This document shows positions 56,649 through 64,000 of a stretch of 64,000 bases of DNA, piece by piece. Positions within the stretch are counted from its first letter, which is position 1. Each line of letters opens with the position of its first letter. A program made the position numbers and the translations under genes. Source of the DNA: Gemmatimonadota bacterium (lineage in GTDB: Bacteria; Gemmatimonadota; Gemmatimonadetes; Longimicrobiales; Gaopeijiaceae); the NCBI GenBank assembly GCA_009838975.1, contig VXQO01000162.1, positions 1 through 64,000 of the forward strand. The letters run 5' to 3'. A model generated the notes under the pieces. That model was not told the DNA's origin. It made no database searches and worked only from the letters and a program-made list of their open reading frames with translations.

Positions 56649-56903
56649 ATGCCCAATATCAAGAGCGCGAAGAAGCGGATGGAGTTGAGCCGGGTCGAGC
56701 GCAGCCGCAATCGCGAGACCCGATCGAAGATTCGTACCGCGATTCGCCGGGTTCGCGAAGCCACATCGCTCGAGCAGGCCCAGGAGCGCCGGCGTCTGGC
56801 CGTGGCGCTCGTCGACAGGGCCGCGACCCGCAGGGTGTTGCACCCGAACAAGGCCGGTCGGATGAAGGCTCAGCTGGACCGGCTGGTCAGGGCGCAGCAG
56901 TAG
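56649..56903 (+). CDS. rpsT: 30S ribosomal protein S20
   Basis: 84 residues, the usual length, highly basic and helical. The start MPNIKSAKKRMELSRVERSRN and the end [16 protein letters not shown] match S20. It binds 16S rRNA early in small-subunit assembly. It is a single-gene unit converging on the pyr operon; its last 17 bases overlap the 3' end of pyrC on the opposite strand. Confidence 0.97.
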   Translation: MPNIKSAKKRMELSRVERSRNRETRSKIRTAIRRVREATSLEQAQERRRLAVALVDRAATRRVLHPNKAGRMKAQLDRLVRAQQ

Positions 56904-58176
56904 CCTCCCAGACCGTCTCTCCCCCCACTAGGGTCCGCACGACCCGTCCCATCGCCTCCGCTCCGCCGAAGGGCGTGTTGCGGCACTTGGATAGAAACGC
57001 GGCGGGTTCGATCGTCCACTTCGCGTTCGTATCGATCAATACCAGGTCGGCCGGGTCGCCCGGAGCGAGGGTGCCGCCGGCCAGACCCAGTGCCCGCGCC
57101 GGGCCGGTCGACATGCGTGCAAGAAGTTCGGGCAGGGTCAGGACGCCGGCGAGCACGAGCCGGGTGTGAAGGACCGCGAAGGCGGTCTCGAAGCCGACCA
57201 CCCCGAAGGGGGCGTCGTCGAAAGCCTGCTCCTTCTCGTCGTAGGTGCGGGGTGCGTGGTCGGTGGCGATGCAGTCGACGGTGCCGTCGGCGAGCGCTTC
57301 GCACAGCGCCCCGCAGTCGGATGGGGTCCTGAGCGGCGGATCCACCTTGTACTCGGTGCCGTAGCCCGCGACCAGCTCGTGTGACAGGAGCAGGTGGTGC
57401 GGGGTCGCCTCGGCCGTCACGCGCACGCCTCGTGCCCTGGCCCGGCGGACGAGATCGGCGGCGGCCGCTGTAGAGACGCGCTGCAGGTGCAGGCGCCCCC
57501 CGGTGGCCTCGGCCAGCGCCAGGTCGCGGGCGGCGCCGATCTCCTCGGCGGCGGCGGGCTTCCCGCGGAGGCCCAGGCGCGTGGACATCACGCCCTCGTG
57601 CATGACCCCTCCCCTGGCGAGACCCGTGTCCTCGGGGTGGGAAAGGACCGGCACGCCGAACGCCCGGGCGTACTCGAGCGCGAGGCGCATCAGCATGGAG
57701 GAGCGCACCGCCCTTCCGGCGTCGCTCACCGCGATCGCGCCCGCGTCCACCACCTCGCCGAACTCGGTGAGCTGCTCCCCCTTCCGCCCCGCCGAGACCG
57801 CCGCGACCGGCAGGACCCTGGCGCCCCGCGCCCGCCTCCCCGCGGCGACGATGAACCCCACCGAGGCGGGATCGTCCACCACCGGGTCCGTATCGGGCAT
57901 GGCGCACACCGTGGTGTACCCTCCGGCCGCCGCGGCGAGCGCACCCGTCGCGATCGTCTCGCGGTGCTCCCAGCCCGGCTCGCACAGGTGCGCATGGGGA
58001 TCGACGAACCCGGGAGCCACCACCAGCCCCCGCGCGTCAACTACCTCGGCGCTGTCCGGTGCCAGACTCGGCCCCACGTGGACAATGCGCCCCTCGTCCA
58101 CGAGCAGGTCCGCCGCCACGTCGGTCCCGGCGGCCGGATCGATCACCCGCCCGCCCCGGATCAAGAGCCGCTTCAC
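56887..58176 (-). CDS. pyrC: Dihydroorotase
   Basis: 429 residues, class I amidohydrolase. The metal site begins with H-x-H in [13 protein letters not shown], and the catalytic Asp is in [15 protein letters not shown]. It closes carbamoyl-aspartate to dihydroorotate in pyrimidine synthesis. The start is GTG 58176, where GTGA overlaps the pyrB stop; homology ([14 protein letters not shown]) agrees. It is third in pyrR-pyrB-pyrC. The 3' end overlaps rpsT by 17 bases in the convergent sense. Confidence 0.95.
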   Translation of the reverse strand: MKRLLIRGGRVIDPAAGTDVAADLLVDEGRIVHVGPSLAPDSAEVVDARGLVVAPGFVDPHAHLCEPGWEHRETIATGALAAAAGGYTTVCAMPDTDPVVDDPASVGFIVAAGRRARGARVLPVAAVSAGRKGEQLTEFGEVVDAGAIAVSDAGRAVRSSMLMRLALEYARAFGVPVLSHPEDTGLARGGVMHEGVMSTRLGLRGKPAAAEEIGAARDLALAEATGGRLHLQRVSTAAAADLVRRARARGVRVTAEATPHHLLLSHELVAGYGTEYKVDPPLRTPSDCGALCEALADGTVDCIATDHAPRTYDEKEQAFDDAPFGVVGFETAFAVLHTRLVLAGVLTLPELLARMSTGPARALGLAGGTLAPGDPADLVLIDTNAKWTIEPAAFLSKCRNTPFGGAEAMGRVVRTLVGGETVWEATAAP

Positions 58177-59150
58177 CCACGCACCCCCTTCCCCGACTTG
58201 GCCGCCTCGGCCAGGTCCGGCGCGCCGCCCGCCAGCAGATATAGCACCGCCATCCGTATGGCCACCCCGTTCGTCACCTGCTGGAGGATCACCGAATGGG
58301 GGCCGTCGGCGACATCCGAGTCGATCTCCACCCCCCGGTTGATCGGCCCCGGGTGCAGGATCAGAAGATCGCGCGGCGCCCATTCCAGCCGCTCCCGGGT
58401 GATCCCGAACACGCGGTTGTACTCGCGCAGCGACGGCACGAACCCGTCCTGCATCCGCTCCAGCTGAAGCCGCAGCACGTTGAGCGCATCGGCCCACTCG
58501 ATCGCCGCCTCGACGCGCCCGAAAACGCGCACGCCGAGCTCCTCGATCCCGGCCGGCATCAGCGTGCGGGGGCCGCAGACCGCGACCTTCGCCCCCAGCG
58601 TCACCAGCCCGAAGATGTTGGAGCGCGCCACGCGGGAGTGCAGCACGTCGCCAACGATGCAGACCTTCAGCCCTTCCAGCCGGGAGAAGTGGTCGCGCAG
58701 CGTCAGGATGTCCAGCAGCCCCTGCGTAGGGTGCTCGTGCGCCCCGTCCCCCGCGTTGATCACGTTCGACGGAATCCGTGCCGCCAGGAACGACGCCGCC
58801 CCGGGGGACCAGTGCCGGATGACGACCATGTCGATCCGCATCGCCTCGAGGTTGCGCGCCGTGTCCACCAGCGTCTCGCCCTTCGACACCGACGACCCCA
58901 CCGCCCCTATGTTCACCGTGTCCGCCGACAGCCGCTTTTCCGCGAACTCGAACGAGATGCGCGTCCGCGTCGACGCCTCGAAGAAGAGGTTGACGATCGT
59001 CTTCCCCCGGAGCATCGGCACCTTCTTGATCCGCCGCTCCGAGATCTCCTTGAAGGGCTCGGCGGTGTCCAGAATCATCCGGATCTGTCGACGGCTCAGC
59101 GGCTCCAGACCGATCAGGTCCTTGCCCAGCGCCGCCGAAGACCGGGTCAC
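58173..59150 (-). CDS. pyrB: Aspartate carbamoyltransferase catalytic subunit
   Basis: 325 residues. The carbamoyl-phosphate loop [16 protein letters not shown], the [11 protein letters not shown] segment and the closing [12 protein letters not shown] motif are intact. It commits aspartate and carbamoyl phosphate to pyrimidine synthesis. There is no pyrI regulatory subunit nearby, in keeping with control by PyrR. The start overlaps the pyrR stop and its end overlaps the pyrC start, each by 4 bases. Confidence 0.97.
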   Translation of the reverse strand: MTRSSAALGKDLIGLEPLSRRQIRMILDTAEPFKEISERRIKKVPMLRGKTIVNLFFEASTRTRISFEFAEKRLSADTVNIGAVGSSVSKGETLVDTARNLEAMRIDMVVIRHWSPGAASFLAARIPSNVINAGDGAHEHPTQGLLDILTLRDHFSRLEGLKVCIVGDVLHSRVARSNIFGLVTLGAKVAVCGPRTLMPAGIEELGVRVFGRVEAAIEWADALNVLRLQLERMQDGFVPSLREYNRVFGITRERLEWAPRDLLILHPGPINRGVEIDSDVADGPHSVILQQVTNGVAIRMAVLYLLAGGAPDLAEAAKSGKGVRG

Positions 59151-59701
59151 CGCTCCTCCACCCCGCTCAGCACCACGGCCAACTCACCGTCCCGCGCCGG
59201 CACCAGCACGTCCACACGCTGGTTCGCGAGCGCCGGAAACTCCCGCCCCACGATGTCCGCCTGGATCGGCAGCTCCCGTTCCCCGCGGTCCACAAGCACA
59301 CAGAGCAGAATCCGCTCCGGGCGCCCCCAGTCCATCAGCTCGTTGAGCGCGGCGCGCACCGTGCGTCCGGTGTAGAGCACGTCGTCGACCAGGACCACCG
59401 CCATGCCCTCCACCCCCCCGGGCGGCAGCATGGTCTCACCCACGACGGGCCTGGGCCCGAGCGCCATGAGGTCGTCGCGGTACAGGGTGATATCGAGGGT
59501 GCCGGTCGCGACCTCCACGCCCTCCGCCTCGACGATCGCCGCGCGGATCATGTCGGCCAGATCGACGCCCCGCCGCTGAATGCCCATCAGGACCAGGCGC
59601 TCCGTGCCGCCCAGCTTCTCGAGAACCTCGTGGGCCATGCGTCCGATGGCGCGCCTGACGGCCGCCTCGTCCATGAGCACCGTGGGTGTCGCGGCGGTCA
59701 C
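59147..59701 (-). CDS. pyrR: Pyrimidine operon regulator PyrR / uracil phosphoribosyltransferase
   Basis: 184 residues from GTG 59701, chosen because the segment [19 protein letters not shown] aligns with the usual N-terminus including the residues before MDEAA; ATG 59674 is the alternative. The PRPP motif [18 protein letters not shown] is perfect, and the basic RNA-facing segment ([12 protein letters not shown]) is present. PyrR binds UMP or UTP and a hairpin in its target mRNA to repress pyr genes. Its own start codon lies at the base of the long hairpin described at 59701-59773. Confidence 0.93.
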   Translation of the reverse strand: MTAATPTVLMDEAAVRRAIGRMAHEVLEKLGGTERLVLMGIQRRGVDLADMIRAAIVEAEGVEVATGTLDITLYRDDLMALGPRPVVGETMLPPGGVEGMAVVLVDDVLYTGRTVRAALNELMDWGRPERILLCVLVDRGERELPIQADIVGREFPALANQRVDVLVPARDGELAVVLSGVEER

Positions 59702-59773
59702 CTTTCGTCGTCTGCTCCTGCCATGAGATGCCCGGTCCTTGTGTCCGGCCTGCCCTTGCAGACCGACGAAAGG
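59701..59773 (-). promoter_or_regulatory. Leader hairpin at the pyrR start, candidate PyrR-responsive RNA element
   Basis: On the minus strand the 16 bases at 59773-59758 pair with 59715-59701 (15 pairs, one bulged G). The 3' arm is GCAGACGACGAAAGG, which runs straight into the GTG start. The 42-base interior contains a smaller CCGG/CCGG hairpin with loop region ACACAAGGA. Pairing would hide the GAAAGG next to the start codon. PyrR-type translational repression at a leader hairpin is known in mycobacteria; that the same happens here is an inference. Confidence 0.6.
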
Positions 59774-59799
59774 TAATTGCACTCCGGCCCTTCGGCCAA
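59771..59799 (-). promoter_or_regulatory. Possible pyr operon promoter
   Basis: Minus strand TTGGCC (59794-59799), 17-base spacer, TTACCT (59771-59776). The start would fall near 59764, leaving about ten base pairs of the leader stem intact. It overlaps the plus-strand promoter candidate at 59777-59805. Confidence 0.35.
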
Positions 59800-59805
59800 C
59801 ATGAT
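59777..59805 (+). promoter_or_regulatory. Possible promoter of the NhaC-type antiporter gene
   Basis: TTGCAC (59777-59782), 17-base spacer, CATGAT (59800-59805), start near 59812, 57 bases before the ATG. The spacer contains a GGCC-rich dyad shared with the opposing pyr promoter. Confidence 0.35.
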
Positions 59806-59868
59806 GGGTGGCACCGAAAACGCCGGGCCGCCGCGTCCGCCAATGACCCGAACCCAAGCGGAGTTCCG

Positions 59869-61905
59869 ATGTCCTCACCAGCCGCTCCTTCGCCCGCAGC
59901 GCCGTTCCCCCGCGGCAGGTGCCGTGTCCCCGCTGGAGGTGGAGGGGGAAGGAGCTTCTGCCGCATCCGCACCGCATTCAGGCTGTTCTGTGGCCTGGCG
60001 CCGCTCGCGGCCCCGCTGGCGGGAAGCGCCCAGGAGGTGGTCGAGACCCCCGCCGTGATCCTGGCCTCGGTGCCCTTCACGGTGGCCGTACGCGGCGGCG
60101 ACGACTTCTCCACCCTCGTGGAGATCCGCGACTCGGGCGGTGCGCTGCTCGCATCCGGGCCCGTGGCCGCCGGCGAGACCCGCGCATTCGGCGATATCTC
60201 GGTCGCCGCGCGGGACGCCCTGCCGCTCCAGGTGCGCGCGGGCGACACCGTCGAGGAGATCTCCCGGCCCTTCGCGCCCGGCTGGTTCTCGATCCTGCCC
60301 CCGCTGATCGCGATCGTGCTCGCGCTGGTCTTCAAGGAGGTCATCACCGCGCTCCTGGCTGGGATCTGGCTGGGTGCCCTGGCCGTGGCGGGCTACAACC
60401 CCTTGCAGGCCACATGGCGGCTGGTCGATCAGTACATGGTGCCCGCGCTGAGCAATACCGACAGCGGCCATACACAGATCGTCGTGTTCAGCCTCATGTT
60501 GGGCGGCATGGTGGGGATCATCAGCCGCAACGGGGGCACGCGGGGGGTGGTGCGGGCGGTCGCACCGCTGGCGCGCAACCGCCGCCGCGGCAAGATCGCC
60601 ACCTCGCTCGCCGGCCTGGGCATCTTCTTCGACGACTACGCGAACACGCTCGTCGTCGGCAACACCATGCGCCCGATCACCGACGGGCTCAAGGTGTCAC
60701 GCGAGAAGCTGGCCTACCTGGTGGACTCGACCGCGGCCCCGGTCGCGGCACTGGTGCCGGTCTCGACGTGGGTGGGCTACGAGGTGTCGCTGATCGCAGG
60801 CGGGCTCGATGCGGCCTCCGGCGAAGCCATCGGCGCCGACGCCGCGTTCCTCGCGGGTCTGAGCCCCTACACCGTCTTCCTCGAGACCATTCCGTATCTC
60901 TTCTACCCCCTGCTCGCGCTCGCCTTCGTATTCCTCACCTCGTACATGAACCGCGACTTCGGTCCGATGGCCCGCGCGGAGGCGCGCGCGGCCTCGGACG
61001 GCGGCGTGCTCCGCCCCGGATCGAGACCGGCCGCCGAGATCTCCGAGAGCTTCGTCAACTCAAAGGAGGGGGTTCCGGAGCGCTGGTGGAATGCGGGATT
61101 GCCGGTCGCGACCGTGGTCCTGGTGGTCCTCGGCGGCCTCTACACTTCGGGGCGCGCGGCGGTGGGAGCCGATGCGTCGCTGCGTGACGTGTTCGGAGCG
61201 GCCGACCCCTTCATGACTCTCCTCTGGGGCTCGCTGTCGGGGTGCGTGGTCGCGGCGGTGCTGTCCATCTCGCAGCGGCTCCTCGACGTCAGGGAGTGCA
61301 TCGACGCGGGGCTCGGCGGGGTCAAGGCCATGCTGATCGCCATGGTCATCCTGACGCTGGCGTGGTCGCTCGGCGCCGTCACCCAGGACGTCGGCACGGC
61401 CGCATACGTGTCCCAGCTGCTGGGCGGCAACCTGCCCCTCTTCCTCCTGCCGGCGCTCGTGTTCATCACGTCGGGAGCGATGGCGTTCGCAACCGGAACC
61501 TCCTGGACCACCATGGCCATCCTGATCCCGCTGGTGATTCCTCTCACCGTCTCGCTGGCGGGCGGCACCGGCTTCGCGGACGGCTCGGTCTACGGCATCC
61601 TCCTTGCGACCACCAGCTCGGTGCTGGCCGGCGCGATCTGGGGCGACCACTGCTCCCCCATCTCGGACACCACCGTCCTGTCCTCGACCGCGGCCGCCTG
61701 CGACCACGTGGACCACGTCCGCACCCAGCTGCCCTACGCGGTGCTGGTCGGCGCGGTCGGCCTCGTGCTGGGCAGTCTGGGAACCTCGCTGGGACTCCCG
61801 ACCTGGGTTGCGCTCCTGGCGGGTGTGGCGATCCTGGCGATCTGCCTGCGGATCTTCGGCACCCCGGTCCCCGAGATCGGCGAGGCGGCCACCTCGGAAC
61901 TCTGA
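59869..61905 (+). CDS. NhaC-type Na+/H+ antiporter family protein with N-terminal extracytoplasmic domain
   Basis: 678 residues from ATG 59869, with GCGGAG 5 bases upstream. A hydrophobic segment near 45-65 ends in GSAQE like a signal peptide. A beta-rich domain of about 90 residues follows (VVETPAVILASVPFTVAVRG; LVEIRDSGGALLASG). From about residue 145 the transporter begins, with around 11 helices and the NhaC-family segments GLGIFFDDYANTLVVGNTMRP, SGAMAFATGTSWTTMAIL and GDHCSPISDTTVLSSTAA. Ion specificity is not readable. The stop codon TGA (61903-61905) is supplied by the repeated palindrome at the gene end. Confidence 0.9.
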   Translation: MSSPAAPSPAAPFPRGRCRVPAGGGGGRSFCRIRTAFRLFCGLAPLAAPLAGSAQEVVETPAVILASVPFTVAVRGGDDFSTLVEIRDSGGALLASGPVAAGETRAFGDISVAARDALPLQVRAGDTVEEISRPFAPGWFSILPPLIAIVLALVFKEVITALLAGIWLGALAVAGYNPLQATWRLVDQYMVPALSNTDSGHTQIVVFSLMLGGMVGIISRNGGTRGVVRAVAPLARNRRRGKIATSLAGLGIFFDDYANTLVVGNTMRPITDGLKVSREKLAYLVDSTAAPVAALVPVSTWVGYEVSLIAGGLDAASGEAIGADAAFLAGLSPYTVFLETIPYLFYPLLALAFVFLTSYMNRDFGPMARAEARAASDGGVLRPGSRPAAEISESFVNSKEGVPERWWNAGLPVATVVLVVLGGLYTSGRAAVGADASLRDVFGAADPFMTLLWGSLSGCVVAAVLSISQRLLDVRECIDAGLGGVKAMLIAMVILTLAWSLGAVTQDVGTAAYVSQLLGGNLPLFLLPALVFITSGAMAFATGTSWTTMAILIPLVIPLTVSLAGGTGFADGSVYGILLATTSSVLAGAIWGDHCSPISDTTVLSSTAAACDHVDHVRTQLPYAVLVGAVGLVLGSLGTSLGLPTWVALLAGVAILAICLRIFGTPVPEIGEAATSEL

Positions 61906-61920
61906 CGTTACGTCAGGGTT
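61898..61920. repeat. Inverted repeat at convergent gene ends (copy 2 of 2)
   Basis: CTGACGTTACGTCAGGGTT at 61902-61920 is identical to the minus strand of the repeat at 7109-7129. The RNA can form a 9-bp stem (AAC-U-CUGAC with GUCAG-G-GUU, one G-U pair) around GUUAC. It lies between the NhaC-type gene, whose stop it contains, and the convergent tadA. Confidence 0.85.
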
Positions 61921-61933
61921 GGCCGTTTGGCGT

Positions 61934-62365
61934 TCAGCCCCTGCGCGCGCGAAAGAAGGCCCGCAGAAGCTCGGAGGACTCGGAGGCCAGGACGCCGCCG
62001 AGCAGTTCGACCCGGTGGTTGAGGCGCTGATCCTGCACAAGGTTCTCCAGGCTGCCGGCCATGCCCGCCTTGGGGTCGTGGGCCCCGAAGACGAGGCGCG
62101 GAATGCGGGCGAGCACGATGGCGCCGGCGCACTGCGCGCAGGGCTCCAGGGTCGTGTACAGGGTGCAGTCGTTGAGGCGCCAGTCCCCCAGTCTCCGAGC
62201 CGCCGCACGGATCGCCAGGGATTCGGCGTGGGCGGTCGGATCGTGCAGTTCCACCGTGCGGTTGTGCGATTCGGCGAGGACCTCCTCGGCGCGAACGATC
62301 ACCGCGCCGACCGGAACTTCGCCCCGCAGCCCGCCGGCCCGTGCCATCTCCAGGGCGCGGGCCAT
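61934..62365 (-). CDS. tadA: tRNA-specific adenosine deaminase TadA
   Basis: 143 residues. The zinc/catalytic motifs are H46-A-E48 and P75-C76-A-Q-C79, with GEVPVGAV at the start and NHRVELLGGVL near the end. It converts A34 to inosine in tRNA-Arg(ACG). The first Met at 62365 leaves a slightly short N-terminus; codons for DLDRAW precede it in frame but no standard start codon is in reach, so the true start may be non-canonical. It begins 19 bases after the lexA-like stop on the same strand. Confidence 0.93.
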   Translation of the reverse strand: MARALEMARAGGLRGEVPVGAVIVRAEEVLAESHNRTVELHDPTAHAESLAIRAAARRLGDWRLNDCTLYTTLEPCAQCAGAIVLARIPRLVFGAHDPKAGMAGSLENLVQDQRLNHRVELLGGVLASESSELLRAFFRARRG

Positions 62366-62384
62366 CCAGGCGCGATCGAGGTCG

Positions 62385-63092
62385 CTAATGGGCGGTGATG
62401 GGTGCCGTGAAGGGGAGCGCGCTCATCCGCCGGTACAGCGCGGCCACCCTGCCGATGATCACCGGATGCGCGCCCTCCGGACCGTCCGGGACCGACGGAT
62501 CTCCCCCGATCGGGTAGAAGAAGAAGCGCGAACCCCGCTTCTTGAGCTGGAAAAAGTCGGTCACACCGCCGACCCTGGCGACGATGATCTCTCCATCGGC
62601 CAGCTCGTCGGCGCGAACCGGCTGAATCACCAGGAAATCCCCCTCGCTGATCCCCGCGGCTGCCAACCGGTCACGGGGCGCACGCACCACGAAGCCCCCG
62701 CCGCGGCTCACCAGTTGCCGGTCGAGCGAAATACGCACCTCGGCCGCGCCTTCGCGGGAACTGCTCGTCGCGTCGCGCAGGTCGCGGAAACAGGGCAGCG
62801 ACACGGTCTGCGCATTGAGGTCGATGCCCAGAATTCGGATCCCCCGGGAGCGCGAGGGGTCGCGTTCCACATACCCCTTGTTGGCGAGCGCCTGCAGGTG
62901 TTCGGAGACCGTCTTCGTGCTCTTGATCCCGAAACGCTGCCCAATTTCCCTGATCGATGGCTGATAGGTGTTGGTGCGCAGGTACGACACCATGAAATCG
63001 AGGATTCTGCGTTCGATGTCGTTGAGGCTCGGGACGACCCGGACTACAGTCGATTCATGAGCCGTAGCGGAGGAACTGGGACCAGGCGGCAT
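62385..63092 (-). CDS. LexA-like transcriptional repressor lacking the protease Ser/Lys dyad
   Basis: 235 residues. The N-terminal LexA winged helix is intact (ERRILDFMVSYLRTNTYQPSIREIGQ, in parts, then STKTVSEHLQALANKGYVERDPS). The C-terminal S24 domain aligns with E. coli LexA (FVVRAP..., GISEGDFLVIQP, DGEIIVARVGG, FQLKKRGSRFFFYP), but Ser119 corresponds to Arg142 and Lys156 to Phe181, and no Ala-Gly cleavage site is seen in the linker (VSLPCFRDLRDA). Self-cleavage on RecA filaments is therefore unlikely. LexA proteins lacking these residues are known in some cyanobacteria, where they have other regulatory roles. A good promoter is at 63134-63162. Confidence 0.88.
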   Translation of the reverse strand: MPPGPSSSATAHESTVVRVVPSLNDIERRILDFMVSYLRTNTYQPSIREIGQRFGIKSTKTVSEHLQALANKGYVERDPSRSRGIRILGIDLNAQTVSLPCFRDLRDATSSSREGAAEVRISLDRQLVSRGGGFVVRAPRDRLAAAGISEGDFLVIQPVRADELADGEIIVARVGGVTDFFQLKKRGSRFFFYPIGGDPSVPDGPEGAHPVIIGRVAALYRRMSALPFTAPITAH

Positions 63093-63133
63093 GCTGTCCG
63101 GGTGCAGGAGCTGTCAGGGGAGTGGCGCCGTGA

Positions 63134-63162
63134 ACGATAGGCCCCGGAGTGCGGGTTGGCAA
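63134..63162 (-). promoter_or_regulatory. Probable promoter of the lexA-like gene
   Basis: Minus strand TTGCCA (63157-63162), 17-base spacer, TATCGT (63134-63139), start near 63127, 35 bases before the ATG. No obvious SOS-box dyad overlaps it. Confidence 0.45.
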
Positions 63163-63250
63163 GCTCCCTGGGACTTCGAGGTTTGCCCAGGCCGACGCCC
63201 CCAGGCAGTTTGCCAGGGCGTGCTGTTTCGCAACGCGCGAGGAGGATTCG

Positions 63251-64000
63251 ATGCCAACACCGAGCCGGAGGACCGCAGAGGTCCGCTACCAGCCCGACGA
63301 GCATCCTCCCCACGGCCTCGCCCTGGGGCTCGCACTCCAGCTGATGATGCTCGAAATCGGCGAGATCATCCTGATTCCGGTGGTCGTGGTGCGCGCGGCC
63401 GGGGGTACTGACGCCTATTTGGCGTGGGCGGCGTTCGCGGCGCTGGCGATCTCGGGAATCACGACGATGCTCCAGGCCCACCGGGTCGGCAGGATCGGGT
63501 CCGGCTACATCCTCCTCATGGTCACGTCGGGGGCCTTCATCGCGGTCTGCGTCACGGCGCTCACCGAAGGCGGCGCCCCGCTGCTGATGACCCTGCTGAT
63601 CGTCTCGTCCCTGTTTCAGTTCCTGCTGTCGGCACGGCTGTCGCTGCTCCGGCGGATCATCACCCCCACGGTGGCCGGCACCGTCATGATGCTCATCGCG
63701 GTGTCGATCATGCCCGTGCTGTCCGAGCTGCTCGAAGAGGTCCCCGAAGGAGCGTCCGCGAACGGGATCCTGATCAGTGCGGCCACGACCCTGATCGTCA
63801 CCGTTGTGATGATCCTGCGCGGTTCGAGCGGCGTGCGCCGCTGGGCCCCGATCGCCGGGGTCGCCGCGGGCTGCATCGTGGCTTCCGGGTTCGGCCTGTA
63901 CGAGATCGAACGGGTGATCGAGGCTTCGTGGTTCGGGCTTCCCGAGGGCGGTTGGCCCGGCTTCTCGCTGGACTTCGGTCCGGCCTTCTGGGCGCTCCTC
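63251..64000 (+). CDS. NCS2 family uracil/xanthine permease, 3' end outside window
   Basis: The first 250 codons are open to the right edge. ATG 63251 has a near-perfect AGGAGG 5 bases upstream. After a hydrophilic start (MPTPSRRTAEVRYQPDEHPP) come at least six hydrophobic segments, with GLALGLALQLMMLEIGEI, ALAISGITTMLQAHRVGRIG and RRIITPTVAGTVMMLIAVSI matching the nucleobase:cation symporter-2 pattern. The substrate motif lies beyond the edge. Uracil would fit with upp and the pyr operon in the window, but xanthine or urate is as likely. Confidence 0.88.
   Translation, partial: MPTPSRRTAEVRYQPDEHPPHGLALGLALQLMMLEIGEIILIPVVVVRAAGGTDAYLAWAAFAALAISGITTMLQAHRVGRIGSGYILLMVTSGAFIAVCVTALTEGGAPLLMTLLIVSSLFQFLLSARLSLLRRIITPTVAGTVMMLIAVSIMPVLSELLEEVPEGASANGILISAATTLIVTVVMILRGSSGVRRWAPIAGVAAGCIVASGFGLYEIERVIEASWFGLPEGGWPGFSLDFGPAFWALL

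Noticed and set aside
63093-63250. Possible purine/xanthine riboswitch before the NCS2 gene
   Set aside because: The region is GC-rich with short CCCAGGC direct repeats but shows no recognisable aptamer core.

Overview
The window is GC-rich, densely packed chromosomal DNA from a Gram-negative-type bacterium, most likely a member of Gemmatimonadota. The first ~960 bases are the 5' two thirds of a 16S rRNA gene on the minus strand. Its sequence looks Gemmatimonadota-like by eye; no alignment was run, so this is an inference. The gene content agrees: TonB-dependent receptors, secreted beta-propeller proteins, a planctomycete-type cytochrome with its DUF1552 partner, bacterial NHEJ (Ku/LigD), and a GlnRS carrying a GatB/YqeY-like tail. 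I saw no insertion sequence, prophage, CRISPR array or plasmid function. The sequence reads as a stable chromosome with long co-directional operons, many joined by 1-4 base start/stop overlaps.

Layout. 1-1442: rrn operon start (16S, leader, strong promoter) and tRNA-His. 1583-7131: a lipoprotein serine hydrolase, tRNA-Arg, a small membrane protein, and the divergent NHEJ pair ku/ligD. 7123-11734 (minus): a coupled operon of a gamma-glutamyltransferase-family protein, an alpha/beta hydrolase and an M3 oligopeptidase. 11853-15343 (plus): glnS with a C-terminal extension, then a DUF819 membrane protein. 15419-23321 (minus): a complete tripartite RND efflux system followed by a second gamma-glutamyltransferase. 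23598-23977: a cold-shock gene with its own promoter and terminator. 24008-28444: an AI-2E-family permease, a stand-alone release-factor-like protein, and a peroxiredoxin between two short carboxypeptidase-regulatory/plug-domain proteins. 28583-34952 (plus): di-heme DUF1592-type cytochrome, Tat-exported DUF1552 protein, ankyrin-repeat protein and a small secreted protein. 34956-39788 (minus): SulP transporter, serine hydrolase and RecQ. 39934-52854: envelope genes, namely a DUF5916 protein, two TonB receptors, two coupled beta-propeller proteins, a His-rich lipoprotein and a small Cys/His protein. 52929-56491 (minus): tRNA(CAT), then upp, an RluB-type pseudouridine synthase, scpB, scpA and an M50 protease. 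56556-59701: rpsT converging on the pyrimidine operon pyrR-pyrB-pyrC, whose leader contains a long hairpin at the pyrR start. 59869-64000: an NhaC-type antiporter, tadA, a LexA-like repressor that appears to lack its protease dyad, and the start of an NCS2 permease.

Functional themes are peptide and glutathione scavenging (two GGT-family enzymes, M3 peptidase), envelope transport (efflux, TonB uptake, SulP, NhaC, NCS2), DNA repair and chromosome maintenance (Ku/LigD, RecQ, ScpAB, LexA-like), and pyrimidine synthesis plus salvage (pyrRBC, upp, NCS2). The most unusual items are the apparently non-cleavable LexA homologue, the pyrR leader hairpin, a 19-base sequence present twice that supplies a stop codon at convergent gene ends, the cytochrome/DUF1552/ankyrin locus of unknown function, and the probable metal-uptake locus at 49583-52854.
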